The notes beneath the pieces are model-generated. The model had not been told where the DNA came from and did no database searches. It saw nothing but the letters and a program-made list of their open reading frames with translations. Positions 1 through 6,460 of a stretch of DNA of 8,530 bases are shown piece by piece (positions within the stretch are counted from its first letter, which is position 1; every line of letters begins with the position of its first letter). Origin of the DNA: Phycisphaerales bacterium (GTDB taxonomy: Bacteria > Planctomycetota > Phycisphaerae > Phycisphaerales > UBA1924); contig JAJDDH010000375.1 of assembly GCA_029260415.1 (NCBI GenBank), positions 1 through 8,530 of the forward strand, read 5' to 3'. The position numbers and the translations under genes are program-made.

Positions 1-1301
1 CGGACATCCTGGATCGTGCGCATCCTGCCGCGGGTATCGACGATGAGGCGCGCGAGCGCAGCGATCATCGCCCAGTCGAACGCGTCGTGGTCGGTCGCGA
101 TGACGAACGCGTCGGCAGACCCCAGACGCTCGGGCGTCAGCCCGACCGACTCCATCGCCAGGTCGCCCTTGCGGCCCGCGTGCGTGCGCGCGATGTGCGG
201 GTCGCTGTACGAGACGCGGGCGTTGGCGCCCCGCAGCAGGCGGATGATCTCGGCGCTGGGGCTCTCGCGGACGTCGTCGATGTTCTTCTTGTACGCCAGC
301 CCCAGCACCAGCACGTCGGCGCCGTCGAGCGCCGAGCCCCGATCGCGCAGGGCCTGACCCAGGCGGTCCACGACGTGCGCGGGCATGGCGCAGTTGATCT
401 CGCCCGCGAGCTCGACGAACCGGGCGTCGATGCCCGCCTGGCGCGCGCGCCACGCGAGGTAGTACGGGTCGATGGGGATGCAGTGCCCGCCCAGCCCGGG
501 CCCGGGGTCGAAGCGCTGGAAGCCGAAGGGCTTGGTCGCCGCGGCGTCGATGACCTCCAGCGGGTCGACGCCCAGCTTCTCGAGGATCAGCTTCATCTCG
601 TTGACGAGCGCGATGTTGACCGAGCGGTAGACGTTCTCGAGCAGCTTTGCCGCCTCGGCGACCTCGGCGCTGGAGACGGGGATGACCGTCCCGATGGCGC
701 ACCGGTACAGCGCTGTCGCGAGCTCGGTGGAGCGCTCGTCAACCCCGCCCACGAGCTTGGGGATGCTCTGGGTCGAGCGCCCGGGTGAGCCCGGGTCCTC
801 ACGCTCGGGGCTGAAGGCGACGAACAGGTCCTCGCCCAGCGTCAGGCCCGCGCTCTGGAGGCGGGGCAGCACGACGTCGCGCGTCGTGCCCGGGTAGGTC
901 GTGGACTCGAGAACAACAAGTCGCCCGGGCTTGATGACGCCCGCGATCGCGTCGGCTGTGCGCTCGACGTAGCTCAGGTCCGGCTCGCGGTTCTCATCGA
1001 GCGGGGTGGGCACGCAGATCAGCAGCGCGTCGGCGTAGGCCAGATCGCTGGCATCGCTCGTGGCGCCGAACCGCCCGGAGTGGAGCAGTTCCTTCGCCAG
1101 CCCCGGCGCGGGGTGCTGGAGGTAGTCGCGACCCTCGTTGAGCGCGGTGATCTTATTCTGTTCGATGTCGTAGCCGATCGTGGGCAGGCCCGCGCGGGTG
1201 AAGGCCCGCACCAGCGGCAGCCCGACGTACCCCAGCCCGAGCACCGCGACGCACGCCTCGCGCCGCTGAATCTTGTCCCGGAGCTGGCTGGCGTGGTCCA
1301 T
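1..1301 (-). CDS. wbpA: UDP-N-acetylglucosamine 6-dehydrogenase (WbpA/WecC-type nucleotide sugar dehydrogenase), 3' end cut by window edge
   Basis: This cytosolic enzyme should oxidise C6 of a UDP-HexNAc (most likely UDP-GlcNAc) to the uronic acid with two NAD+. I read 433 codons from ATG at 1301; WbpA proteins are about 436 residues, so only the last few are off the left edge. Seen: a Rossmann GLGYVG at residues 22-27, STTYPGTTR at 133-141, SPER at 164-167, the catalytic-domain stretch with Lys219 and Asn223 (AKLLENVYR), and the catalytic cysteine Cys274 in GGHCIPIDPYY, followed by ELAGEIN (297-303) and GLAYKKNIDD (334-343). The His-Cys and ELAGEIN pattern fits the WbpA/WecC/TviB branch rather than UDP-glucose dehydrogenase. 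The start leaves the usual ~20 residues before the Rossmann strand, but it has no Shine-Dalgarno. It lies 44 bp after the GT4 gene on the same strand. Substrate (GlcNAc versus ManNAc) is inferred. Confidence 0.93.
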   Translation of the reverse strand, partial: MDHASQLRDKIQRREACVAVLGLGYVGLPLVRAFTRAGLPTIGYDIEQNKITALNEGRDYLQHPAPGLAKELLHSGRFGATSDASDLAYADALLICVPTPLDENREPDLSYVERTADAIAGVIKPGRLVVLESTTYPGTTRDVVLPRLQSAGLTLGEDLFVAFSPEREDPGSPGRSTQSIPKLVGGVDERSTELATALYRCAIGTVIPVSSAEVAEAAKLLENVYRSVNIALVNEMKLILEKLGVDPLEVIDAAATKPFGFQRFDPGPGLGGHCIPIDPYYLAWRARQAGIDARFVELAGEINCAMPAHVVDRLGQALRDRGSALDGADVLVLGLAYKKNIDDVRESPSAEIIRLLRGANARVSYSDPHIARTHAGRKGDLAMESVGLTPERLGSADAFVIATDHDAFDWAMIAALARLIVDTRGRMRTIQDV

Positions 1302-1307
1302 GGATCG

Positions 1308-1313
1308 ATTATT
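1308..1313 (-). promoter_or_regulatory. Possible -10 element just upstream of the dehydrogenase start
   Basis: On the minus strand AATAAT (5 of 6 matches to TATAAT) sits 6 nt before the ATG at 1301, in an AT-rich patch of an otherwise very GC-rich leader. There is no Shine-Dalgarno in the 44-bp gap. If this is a -10 box, transcription would begin at or next to the A of the ATG, giving a leaderless mRNA. No convincing -35 hexamer lies 16-18 nt upstream, so the call is weak. The gene may simply be read through from the GT4 gene. Confidence 0.2.
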
Positions 1314-1345
1314 GCGGACGCGCGGCGTTCACGCGCGATCGCGGA

Positions 1346-2539
1346 TCAGGCCGCGAGTCTGCGGGTGACGATCCGCTCGTACCGCCCGGTCATCGACTCG
1401 AGGCTGAAGCGTTCCAGGGCGTCGGCGCGGGCCGCCTCGCCCATCTCCGCCCAGCGGTCGCGGTCGTCGATCGCCCGGCGGATGCCCTGGGCGAACGCCT
1501 CGGCGGTGGGCGCGAGCACGTGCCAGCCGGTCTTGGAGTCGGTGACGGTCTCCGCGGGCCCGCCGCTGGCGTGCACGAGCGCGGGGGTGCGCATCATCAT
1601 CGCCTCGACGACGGACAGCCCGAAGGGCTCGGGGTCCACGCGGGCGTTGATCGCGACATCGACGATCGAGTAGTAACGCTCCGGGTCGGGCACCTGCCCG
1701 AGCATATGCAGGCGGTGGGGGAGCCCGGCCTGCTCGGCCATCTCGGTCAGGCGCAGCGCGTCGGGCCCTGCGGTCGGCCCGCCCAGCAGCGCCAGGTGCA
1801 GCTCCGTGTCGGAGCCCAGCTCCTTCTGGACCCGCAGCATCGCGTCGAGCACGATCTGCTGGCCCTTGCTCGGGCAGATGCGCGCGAACACGCCCAGCAC
1901 GACCGCGTGGTCGTCGATGCCGATCTCGCCCCGGGTGAACGGGATGACGCGGTCCGGGTTGAAGCGATCCTCATCGACGCCCAGGTGGAAGACGATGGGG
2001 CTGACCTTGCCCTGGCCCAGGGTGGAGGCGGTGAAGGCGCTGTTGGACAGGGGCTGGATGCCGTAGTGCGCGCACATCCAGCGGAGGGCGCGCTTGTTGG
2101 CGTCCATGGGATAGCCGTCGCCCACGTAGTTGGGCATCTCCCAGAACACGGGGCGGTGGAGCGTCTTGCCCAGCAGCCCGGCGAGCGGGACGAGGTTGGG
2201 CATCAGGAAGTGGACCGCGTCGGGCTTCTCGCGCCCCAGGGCGCGGGTGATCTCTTTCACGGCCTTCTTGCGGTAGCGGAGCAGTTCCATGCCCGTTCGG
2301 GCGCGGTCGAGCAGGCCGCCCGAGAGCTTGGGCGGGGGCTCGAGACCGATGGTGATGTTCTCGAAGCCGAGCTCGTCGCACTCGTCGGCGAACGGGCCGT
2401 GGGCCAGGGTGATGAGCCTGGGCTTCCAGCCCCGGGCCTTGAGCCCGCCGGCGAGGTTGAGCACGGCCTGGCGGATGCCGTAGACCTCGACGCCCGTGCA
2501 GACCCAGGCGATGCGCCGTGACGAGTTGAACGCGTCCAT
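1346..2539 (-). CDS. GT4-family glycosyltransferase (GT-B fold)
   Basis: A 397-residue retaining glycosyltransferase, the usual size for family GT4, expected to act at the cytoplasmic face of the membrane and add a sugar from a nucleotide-activated donor to a lipid-linked glycan. Seen: an N-terminal acceptor half beginning RIAWVCTGVEVYGIRQAV (residues 9-26), the donor-domain opening GVFARICPSKGQQIVLDAM (216-234) with Arg220 and Lys225 at the phosphate-binding positions, and the E-x7-E motif EPFGLSVVE with Glu304 and Glu312, followed by the typical TPALVHASGGPAE. There is no signal peptide or membrane segment. The start at 2539 was chosen for its strong GGGAGGG Shine-Dalgarno 5 nt upstream; the open frame runs further upstream, but that part is non-coding in character and lies opposite the epimerase gene. 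It is first of the minus-strand pair with the dehydrogenase. Donor and acceptor sugars cannot be told from sequence. Confidence 0.93.
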   Translation of the reverse strand: MDAFNSSRRIAWVCTGVEVYGIRQAVLNLAGGLKARGWKPRLITLAHGPFADECDELGFENITIGLEPPPKLSGGLLDRARTGMELLRYRKKAVKEITRALGREKPDAVHFLMPNLVPLAGLLGKTLHRPVFWEMPNYVGDGYPMDANKRALRWMCAHYGIQPLSNSAFTASTLGQGKVSPIVFHLGVDEDRFNPDRVIPFTRGEIGIDDHAVVLGVFARICPSKGQQIVLDAMLRVQKELGSDTELHLALLGGPTAGPDALRLTEMAEQAGLPHRLHMLGQVPDPERYYSIVDVAINARVDPEPFGLSVVEAMMMRTPALVHASGGPAETVTDSKTGWHVLAPTAEAFAQGIRRAIDDRDRWAEMGEAARADALERFSLESMTGRYERIVTRRLAA

Positions 2540-2544
2540 CCGAA

Positions 2545-2551
2545 CCCTCCC
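2545..2551 (-). promoter_or_regulatory. Ribosome binding site of the GT4 gene
   Basis: GGGAGGG on the minus strand, followed by a 5-nt spacer (TTCGG) and ATG at 2539. It fixes the start of this gene within a much longer open frame. The base of a 6-bp hairpin touches its 5' side. Confidence 0.75.
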
Positions 2552-2566
2552 GGGCGCTGGGCGCCC
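2552..2566 (-). repeat. Short inverted repeat (hairpin) abutting the GT4 Shine-Dalgarno
   Basis: On the minus strand GGGCGC-CCA-GCGCCC forms a perfect 6-bp GC stem with a 3-nt loop. It ends with no gap before the GGGAGGG Shine-Dalgarno. It could affect ribosome access if the transcript begins upstream of it. Short GC palindromes are also expected by chance in DNA of this composition. Confidence 0.4.
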
Positions 2567-2694
2567 CTGGGATCGGTCGGCGGTTGGAGAACTCGGATGC
2601 AGGGTTCGGGGGGCGACAGCGGACAAAGCGGCCCGGCGCAGGCCTACAAACCGGGGAGACGGGGGGCAAGGACCGATATCTGTTGTCTGCCCCT

Positions 2695-2709
2695 CCCCGG
2701 CGAACGGGG
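2695..2709 (+). repeat. Small inverted repeat in the epimerase leader
   Basis: CCCCG-GCGAA-CGGGG, a 5-bp stem with a 5-nt loop, about 50 nt upstream of the epimerase start. It has no following T-run, so it is not a classical terminator. It is the first of three stem-loops in the leader. Confidence 0.3.
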
Positions 2710-2712
2710 CGA

Positions 2713-2742
2713 GCCCGGGGACGTAGGATCGGGACCCCGGGC
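2713..2742 (+). repeat. 8-bp inverted repeat in the epimerase leader
   Basis: GCCCGGGG (2713-2720) and CCCCGGGC (2735-2742) are perfect complements around a 14-nt loop that contains the only TAGGAT-like box. The right arm can instead pair with a second copy of GCCCGGGG at 2744-2751, so two mutually exclusive hairpins are possible. Confidence 0.45.
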
Positions 2743-2751
2743 GGCCCGGGG
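2735..2751 (+). repeat. 7-bp hairpin ending one base before the epimerase Shine-Dalgarno
   Basis: CCCCGGG-CGG-CCCGGGG forms a perfect 7-bp GC stem with a 3-nt loop at 2735-2751; the AGGAG ribosome site begins at 2753. It competes with the upstream hairpin for the arm at 2735-2741. The layout resembles translational attenuators, but there is no direct evidence of regulation. Confidence 0.45.
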
Positions 2752-2752
2752 C

Positions 2753-2757
2753 AGGAG
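2753..2757 (+). promoter_or_regulatory. Ribosome binding site of the epimerase gene
   Basis: AGGAG with a 4-nt spacer before ATG at 2762. It supports this start over the open frame that continues upstream to about 2597. Confidence 0.7.
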
Positions 2758-2761
2758 TGCT

Positions 2762-3721
2762 ATGGCTCAGAACGTGCTGATCACGGGGGCGGCGGGGTTC
2801 ATCGGCTCGAGCATCGCCGCGCGCCTGGGCGCCGCGGGCGATCGCGTCGTCGGGCTCGACAACTACTGCGACTTCTACGACCCCGCGATCAAGCGGGACC
2901 GGGCCAAACGCCTGCGCGACGAGCACGGGATCGAGATCATCGAGGGCGACATCCGCGACCGGGCGGCGGTGGACCGCGCGTTCGACGCCGCGGAGCCCGA
3001 CGCCGTGATCCACGTCGCCGCGATGGCGGGCGTGCGCCCATCCATTGCGGACCCGAAGCTGTACACCGAGGTCAACCTCGACGGCACGGTCAACATGCTC
3101 AACGCCTCGGTCACCTCGGGTGTGAAGAAGTTCCTCTTCGCGTCCAGCTCCAGCGTCTACGGCAACAACGACAAGGTCCCCTTCAGCGAGGACGACCCGG
3201 TCGATCATCCCATCAGCCCGTACGCCGCGACCAAGCGGGCGGGCGAGCTGATCTGCCACACGTACACCCACCTGCACCAGCTGCCCGTCACCTGCCTGCG
3301 GTTCTTTACCGTCTACGGCCCCGGGCAGCGCCCGGACCTGGCGATCGGCACGTTCATGCGGTTGATCGACCAGAACAAGTCCGTCCCCATGTTCGGCGAC
3401 GGGACCACCAGCCGGGACTACACGTACATCGACGACATTGTGAACGGCGTGCTCGCGGCGCTGGAGAAATGCTCAGGCTTCAACATCTACAACCTGGGCG
3501 GGTCGAGCCCGGTGTCGCTGCGAGAGCTCATCGGGGCGATCGGCATCGCAATGGGCAAAGACCCGAAGGTCGAGCAGCTGCCCATGCAACCGGGCGACGT
3601 GGAGCGGACGTTCGCCGACACCTCGCGGGCGCGGCGCGAGCTGGGGTTCGCCAGCAGGGTCTCGCTCGAGGAGGGGCTGGCGCGTCAGAGGGCGTCGATC
3701 AGCACGGACGCGGGTCGATGA
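2762..3721 (+). CDS. NAD-dependent sugar epimerase, UDP-glucuronate 4-epimerase-like (extended SDR)
   Basis: A 319-residue extended short-chain dehydrogenase/reductase that should epimerise C4 of a UDP-uronic acid in the cytosol through a transient 4-keto intermediate. Seen: the NAD-binding GAAGFIG at residues 9-15, LDN at 32-34, EGDIRD at 61-66, HVAAMAGVRPSI at 84-95, ASSSSVYG at 127-134 with the catalytic serine, YAATK with Tyr154 and Lys158, then LRFFTVYGPGQRPD (179-192) and SRDYTYIDDI (217-226). The stretches FSEDDPVDHPIS, HTYTHLHQLPVT and FFTVYGPGQRPD are those of UDP-glucuronate 4-epimerases. A role on UDP-GlcNAcA/GalNAcA, as for WbpP or TviC, is possible given the WbpA-like gene nearby. 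There is no N-terminal membrane anchor, unlike plant enzymes. AGGAG supports the start. The stop is 16 bp before the next gene, suggesting one transcript. Confidence 0.92.
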   Translation: MAQNVLITGAAGFIGSSIAARLGAAGDRVVGLDNYCDFYDPAIKRDRAKRLRDEHGIEIIEGDIRDRAAVDRAFDAAEPDAVIHVAAMAGVRPSIADPKLYTEVNLDGTVNMLNASVTSGVKKFLFASSSSVYGNNDKVPFSEDDPVDHPISPYAATKRAGELICHTYTHLHQLPVTCLRFFTVYGPGQRPDLAIGTFMRLIDQNKSVPMFGDGTTSRDYTYIDDIVNGVLAALEKCSGFNIYNLGGSSPVSLRELIGAIGIAMGKDPKVEQLPMQPGDVERTFADTSRARRELGFASRVSLEEGLARQRASISTDAGR

Positions 3722-3737
3722 GGGCGGGGGCGACGCG

Positions 3738-4949
3738 TTGCGGATCCTGATGTTCGAACCGGACGCGGGCGGGCACCGCCTGACGTATCTGCGCCAGCTG
3801 CTGCCCGCGCTCGACGGGCTGGGTGAGGTGACGGTCGTCGTGGGCGAGGGCGCCATTGCAACCGAGGCCTTCCGCGTGCAGCTGGGCGCCCTGCGCGAGA
3901 CGCATCGGTTCGAGAGCGTGGCGTTCGACAAGCCTCCCAGCCGCCTGGGCAAGGCCCGAGCGAGGCTCGACGCGCTGCGCAGCGCCATGGACCTGTGCGA
4001 TCCGGAACACATCTATATCCCTTCTGGCGATGGTCTGGCGCAGCTCATGGGCCTGCCCGGCTCGCGCACGCGGCTGGCGCTCAAGCCCGGTGTGCAGATT
4101 GAGGTTGGCATGCACCGCGGCAGCTTCGCCTACCCGGCGCGGGGCGCCAAGGACGGACTGACACGGTCACTGGCGCTGCGGGCCCTGACGAGGGCGCCGA
4201 TCGTCCGCGCCCAGTTTGTCGATGTGCTCGCCTACGAGTGGCTGCGCGACCGCGGACACCCGCTCGCGAAACGCGCGTCGGTGCTGGCCGACCCGGTGGA
4301 CCCGGTCGAGCTGATAAGCAAGAACGAGGCCCGGCGCGTGCTGGGCATGCCCGAGGGCGGGCGCGTGATCGGGACGAGCGGGCACCTGGACGAGCGCAAG
4401 GGCGTGGATCGGCTGCTCCGAGCGTTTCGCGCCGCGGACATGGGCGAGAGCGACCGGCTGCTGCTGGCGGGGCGCCCCTCGCCGGGGATCCGCGAGCTGC
4501 TCGCCGGCGAGTTTGCGCCGATGGTCGAGTCCGGTCGCATCGTTGCGCTGACGCGCTACCTGAGCGACGAGGAGCTGGGCGCGACGCTGGCGGCGTGCGA
4601 CGTCGTCTGCACATGCCACCCGGCGCACGTGGGGCTGAGCAACATCTGCCTGCGGGCCGCGGCGGCGGGGCGCCCCGTGCTCAGCGGGGACTACGGCTGG
4701 TTCCAGCGCGTCGTGGGCGGGTTCGGGCTGGGCTGGACCTGCCGTGTGACAGACGAGGACGTGTTCGCACGCACGATCCGGGAGTCGCTGGAACGGTGCG
4801 ATTCGTTCGAGCCCGGCCCGCGCGTGGGCGAGCTGCTCGCGTTCCACTCGCAGGCCAACGCCCGGCGCACGTTCGTCGCCCATCTTCGCGGGCGGCTGGG
4901 CCTGGAGCGCGACCCGGGCCTGATCGAGTGGGAAACGCTCAACCGCTAG
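3738..4949 (+). CDS. GT-B glycosyltransferase (GT4-like), lacking the canonical E-x7-E glutamates
   Basis: A 403-residue protein with a two-domain GT-B plan. The N-terminus RILMFEPDAGGHRLTYLRQ (residues 2-20) has a glycine-rich acceptor-domain loop. The donor domain opens with VIGTSGHLDERKGVDRLLRAF (starts at 210), where Arg220 and Lys221 take the usual Arg/Lys role, followed by LLLAGRPSP (241-249) and LTRYLSDEEL (271-280). Where GT4 enzymes carry E-x7-E, this protein reads GLSNICLRAAAAGRPVLS (299-316), with Arg306 at the second Glu position and no Glu at the first. I believe this variant recurs in a GT subgroup, so activity is likely but the donor site differs. The start is TTG at 3738 behind a GGGGG run; the next in-frame ATG, at 3750, would cut the first beta strand. 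It follows the epimerase by 16 bp and ends tail to tail with the flippase gene. Specificity is unknown. Confidence 0.87.
   Translation: MRILMFEPDAGGHRLTYLRQLLPALDGLGEVTVVVGEGAIATEAFRVQLGALRETHRFESVAFDKPPSRLGKARARLDALRSAMDLCDPEHIYIPSGDGLAQLMGLPGSRTRLALKPGVQIEVGMHRGSFAYPARGAKDGLTRSLALRALTRAPIVRAQFVDVLAYEWLRDRGHPLAKRASVLADPVDPVELISKNEARRVLGMPEGGRVIGTSGHLDERKGVDRLLRAFRAADMGESDRLLLAGRPSPGIRELLAGEFAPMVESGRIVALTRYLSDEELGATLAACDVVCTCHPAHVGLSNICLRAAAAGRPVLSGDYGWFQRVVGGFGLGWTCRVTDEDVFARTIRESLERCDSFEPGPRVGELLAFHSQANARRTFVAHLRGRLGLERDPGLIEWETLNR
4946..4949. other. Shared stop-codon palindrome of two convergent genes
   Basis: CTAG at 4946-4949 gives TAG as the stop of the plus-strand glycosyltransferase (4947-4949) and, on the other strand, TAG as the stop of the flippase (4948-4946). 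The convergent coding regions therefore overlap by 4 bp. There is no room for an intergenic terminator, and I see no stem plus T-run nearby. Confidence 0.9.
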
Positions 4950-6460
4950 AGCGCCCACGACGGGACGCGGGTCTCGATCCTGGCGGGAAGCATGGTGCGC
5001 ACGCGGGCGCCGAACCGGGCGTAGGTCGCGCGCAGAAGCAGGCGTGCCAGCAGCCAGTACAGCGCCGAGCCCAGGGCCAGCGTGATCGCGATCTGGCCCG
5101 CGAGCGCCAGGCGGTCGCCCGGGGCGCCGACCTGCACACCCAGCCACCACGCGGGAAGGATGGCAAGGCACGCGATGATGCCCGGGTTAAGCGCGGACCC
5201 GATGGCGCTGACCAGCGTCGGTCGCCCGCCTCCCGCCGCGACGGTCAGCGTGATGGGCACGTACACCGCCCGGAACGCCACCACGCCCCACGCGACGGCG
5301 ATGGGCCCGCCCCGCCAGGAGCACAGCGTGATCACCACCAGGAACCCGATCGCTCCGATCCAAGACATGATGAGCTGGGCCTTGAACAAGCCCCGCGCCA
5401 TGAACATGGCGTTGTTGTTCCAGCCGATAGCGCTGATCGCGGCGCCGATGCTCAGGATCTGCAGCGGCGCGATCGCGTTGGTCCAGCGGTCCTGATACAG
5501 CAGTCGCAGCAGCGGGTCGCTCACGGCCGACTGCAACGCCAGCAAGGGGATGCTGACCAGCCCGATCACTCCGATCGCGTCGAGGAAGGCGCGGCGCTGG
5601 CGACCCGGGTCGTCCTGCAGCTTGCTCAGCCCCGCCGCGAGCACGCCCGTGAGGCTCTGCACCAGCAGGATAACGCCCTGGGTCGAGAGGTTGAAAGCGA
5701 AGAAGTACGCGCCCAGCGCTCCCTCCGCGACGAACAGTCCCAGCAGCAGATAATCCCCCTGGCGGACGAGGACCTGGGCGCTGTGCGACGCGAACACCTG
5801 GGCGCCATCGCGGAGCATGAGGCGCCAGCGACGCAGCTGGGGGGTCCGCGAGATGCGCGGGCGGGCCGCGATCCAGAGCGCGACGCCGTGCAGGAACACC
5901 ATGATCGGGCGAGGGAGGATCAGGGCCATCGCGCCCAGGCCCATCGCGGCGAAGACGAGCGAGAGGGTGGTGCGGAGGATGACCTCGCCGATGCGGATCT
6001 TGGCGATGGCGCCGAACCTGAGCTGGACCGAGAGCGCGGTCTCGAGGGTCTCGACGATGCCGCGCATGGTGTTGCCCGAGGCGCCGATGATCAGAAGGGT
6101 CGTCAGGCTGGGCGGGGCGTCGAAGATCGTGGGGGCGACGAAGGCGATCGCGACGAGCAGGGCGGCGCTGACGATCCCCCCGGCGCCCGCGATCCACAGC
6201 GCCGGGCTCAGCCAGCGGCGCAGGCGCCCCTGGCGGTGCGTGATCATCTCGCGCAGGCCCAGCTTCTGGACGAGCCCGAAGGTGTCGATGAGCCCGATGG
6301 TCAGTGCGACGAGGCCGAAATCCTCGGGCACGAGCAGGGCCGCGAGCACGAGCTGACCCAGGAATCCCAGGACCTTGGTGAGCAGCGAGATGGCGAGCAT
6401 CGCGCCGGCGCCGCGGGCGACGGACCGGCCGAGGTTAGGACCGGCGCCTTCGATGTTCAC
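4946..6460 (-). CDS. Polysaccharide flippase, Wzx/WzxC-like (PST/MOP superfamily)
   Basis: A 504-residue, very hydrophobic inner-membrane protein expected to move the lipid-linked oligosaccharide repeat to the periplasmic side. Length and pattern match PST-family transporters with about 12-14 helices; clear hydrophobic spans include roughly residues 21-43, 48-66, 86-110, 160-182, 237-255, 262-278, 293-311, 366-380, 387-408 and 424-441. Family hallmarks seen are VPEDFGLVALTIGLIDTFGL (44-63) near the N-terminus, a charged loop REMITHRQGRLRRW (70-83), and LYQDRWTNAIAPLQILSIGA (321-340), equivalent to the G-x-x-W/A-x-P-L-x-I-L motif of the family. The start is GTG at 6460 with GGAG 8 nt upstream; it overlaps the pyruvyl transferase stop as GTGA, so translation is probably coupled. 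The substrate is inferred from context only. A downstream Met at residue 21 is a less likely start. Confidence 0.93.
   Translation of the reverse strand: MNIEGAGPNLGRSVARGAGAMLAISLLTKVLGFLGQLVLAALLVPEDFGLVALTIGLIDTFGLVQKLGLREMITHRQGRLRRWLSPALWIAGAGGIVSAALLVAIAFVAPTIFDAPPSLTTLLIIGASGNTMRGIVETLETALSVQLRFGAIAKIRIGEVILRTTLSLVFAAMGLGAMALILPRPIMVFLHGVALWIAARPRISRTPQLRRWRLMLRDGAQVFASHSAQVLVRQGDYLLLGLFVAEGALGAYFFAFNLSTQGVILLVQSLTGVLAAGLSKLQDDPGRQRRAFLDAIGVIGLVSIPLLALQSAVSDPLLRLLYQDRWTNAIAPLQILSIGAAISAIGWNNNAMFMARGLFKAQLIMSWIGAIGFLVVITLCSWRGGPIAVAWGVVAFRAVYVPITLTVAAGGGRPTLVSAIGSALNPGIIACLAILPAWWLGVQVGAPGDRLALAGQIAITLALGSALYWLLARLLLRATYARFGARVRTMLPARIETRVPSWAL

Larger units (their letters stand above)
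2540..2761. promoter_or_regulatory. Divergent intergenic region with GC-rich hairpins, presumed to hold two promoters
   Basis: These 222 bp separate the start codons of the minus-strand GT4 gene and the plus-strand epimerase gene, so promoters for both should lie here. It is the only sizeable non-coding stretch in the window. I see no strong sigma-70 boxes. Weak candidates are TTGCCC with TAGGCC at a 17-nt spacing on the minus strand (about 2642-2670), and an isolated TAGGAT at 2724-2729 on the plus strand. The middle (about 2640-2690) is the least GC-rich part. Inverted repeats crowd both ends and are listed separately. No small ORF with a convincing ribosome site was seen. Confidence 0.5.

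Noticed and set aside
87..788. A 233-codon plus-strand open frame over the dehydrogenase
   Set aside because: Its composition is that of a shadow frame, and the minus strand encodes an intact dehydrogenase with its catalytic cysteine region here.
1520..2521. A 333-codon plus-strand open frame opposite the GT4 gene
   Set aside because: It is a shadow of the minus-strand glycosyltransferase, with no motif and no ribosome site, and with Gly/His/Gln/Val-rich composition.
2540..3277. Upstream extension of the minus-strand GT4 frame, opposite the epimerase gene
   Set aside because: The extension has no recognisable domain and overlaps a strongly supported plus-strand epimerase. The start at 2539 has an excellent ribosome site and the normal family length.
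4931..4958. GAGTG/CGCTC and CGCT-AG-AGCG inverted repeats at the convergent junction as a bidirectional terminator
   Set aside because: The stems are 4-5 bp, one includes a wobble pair and the other has only a 2-nt loop; no T-tract is present on either side.
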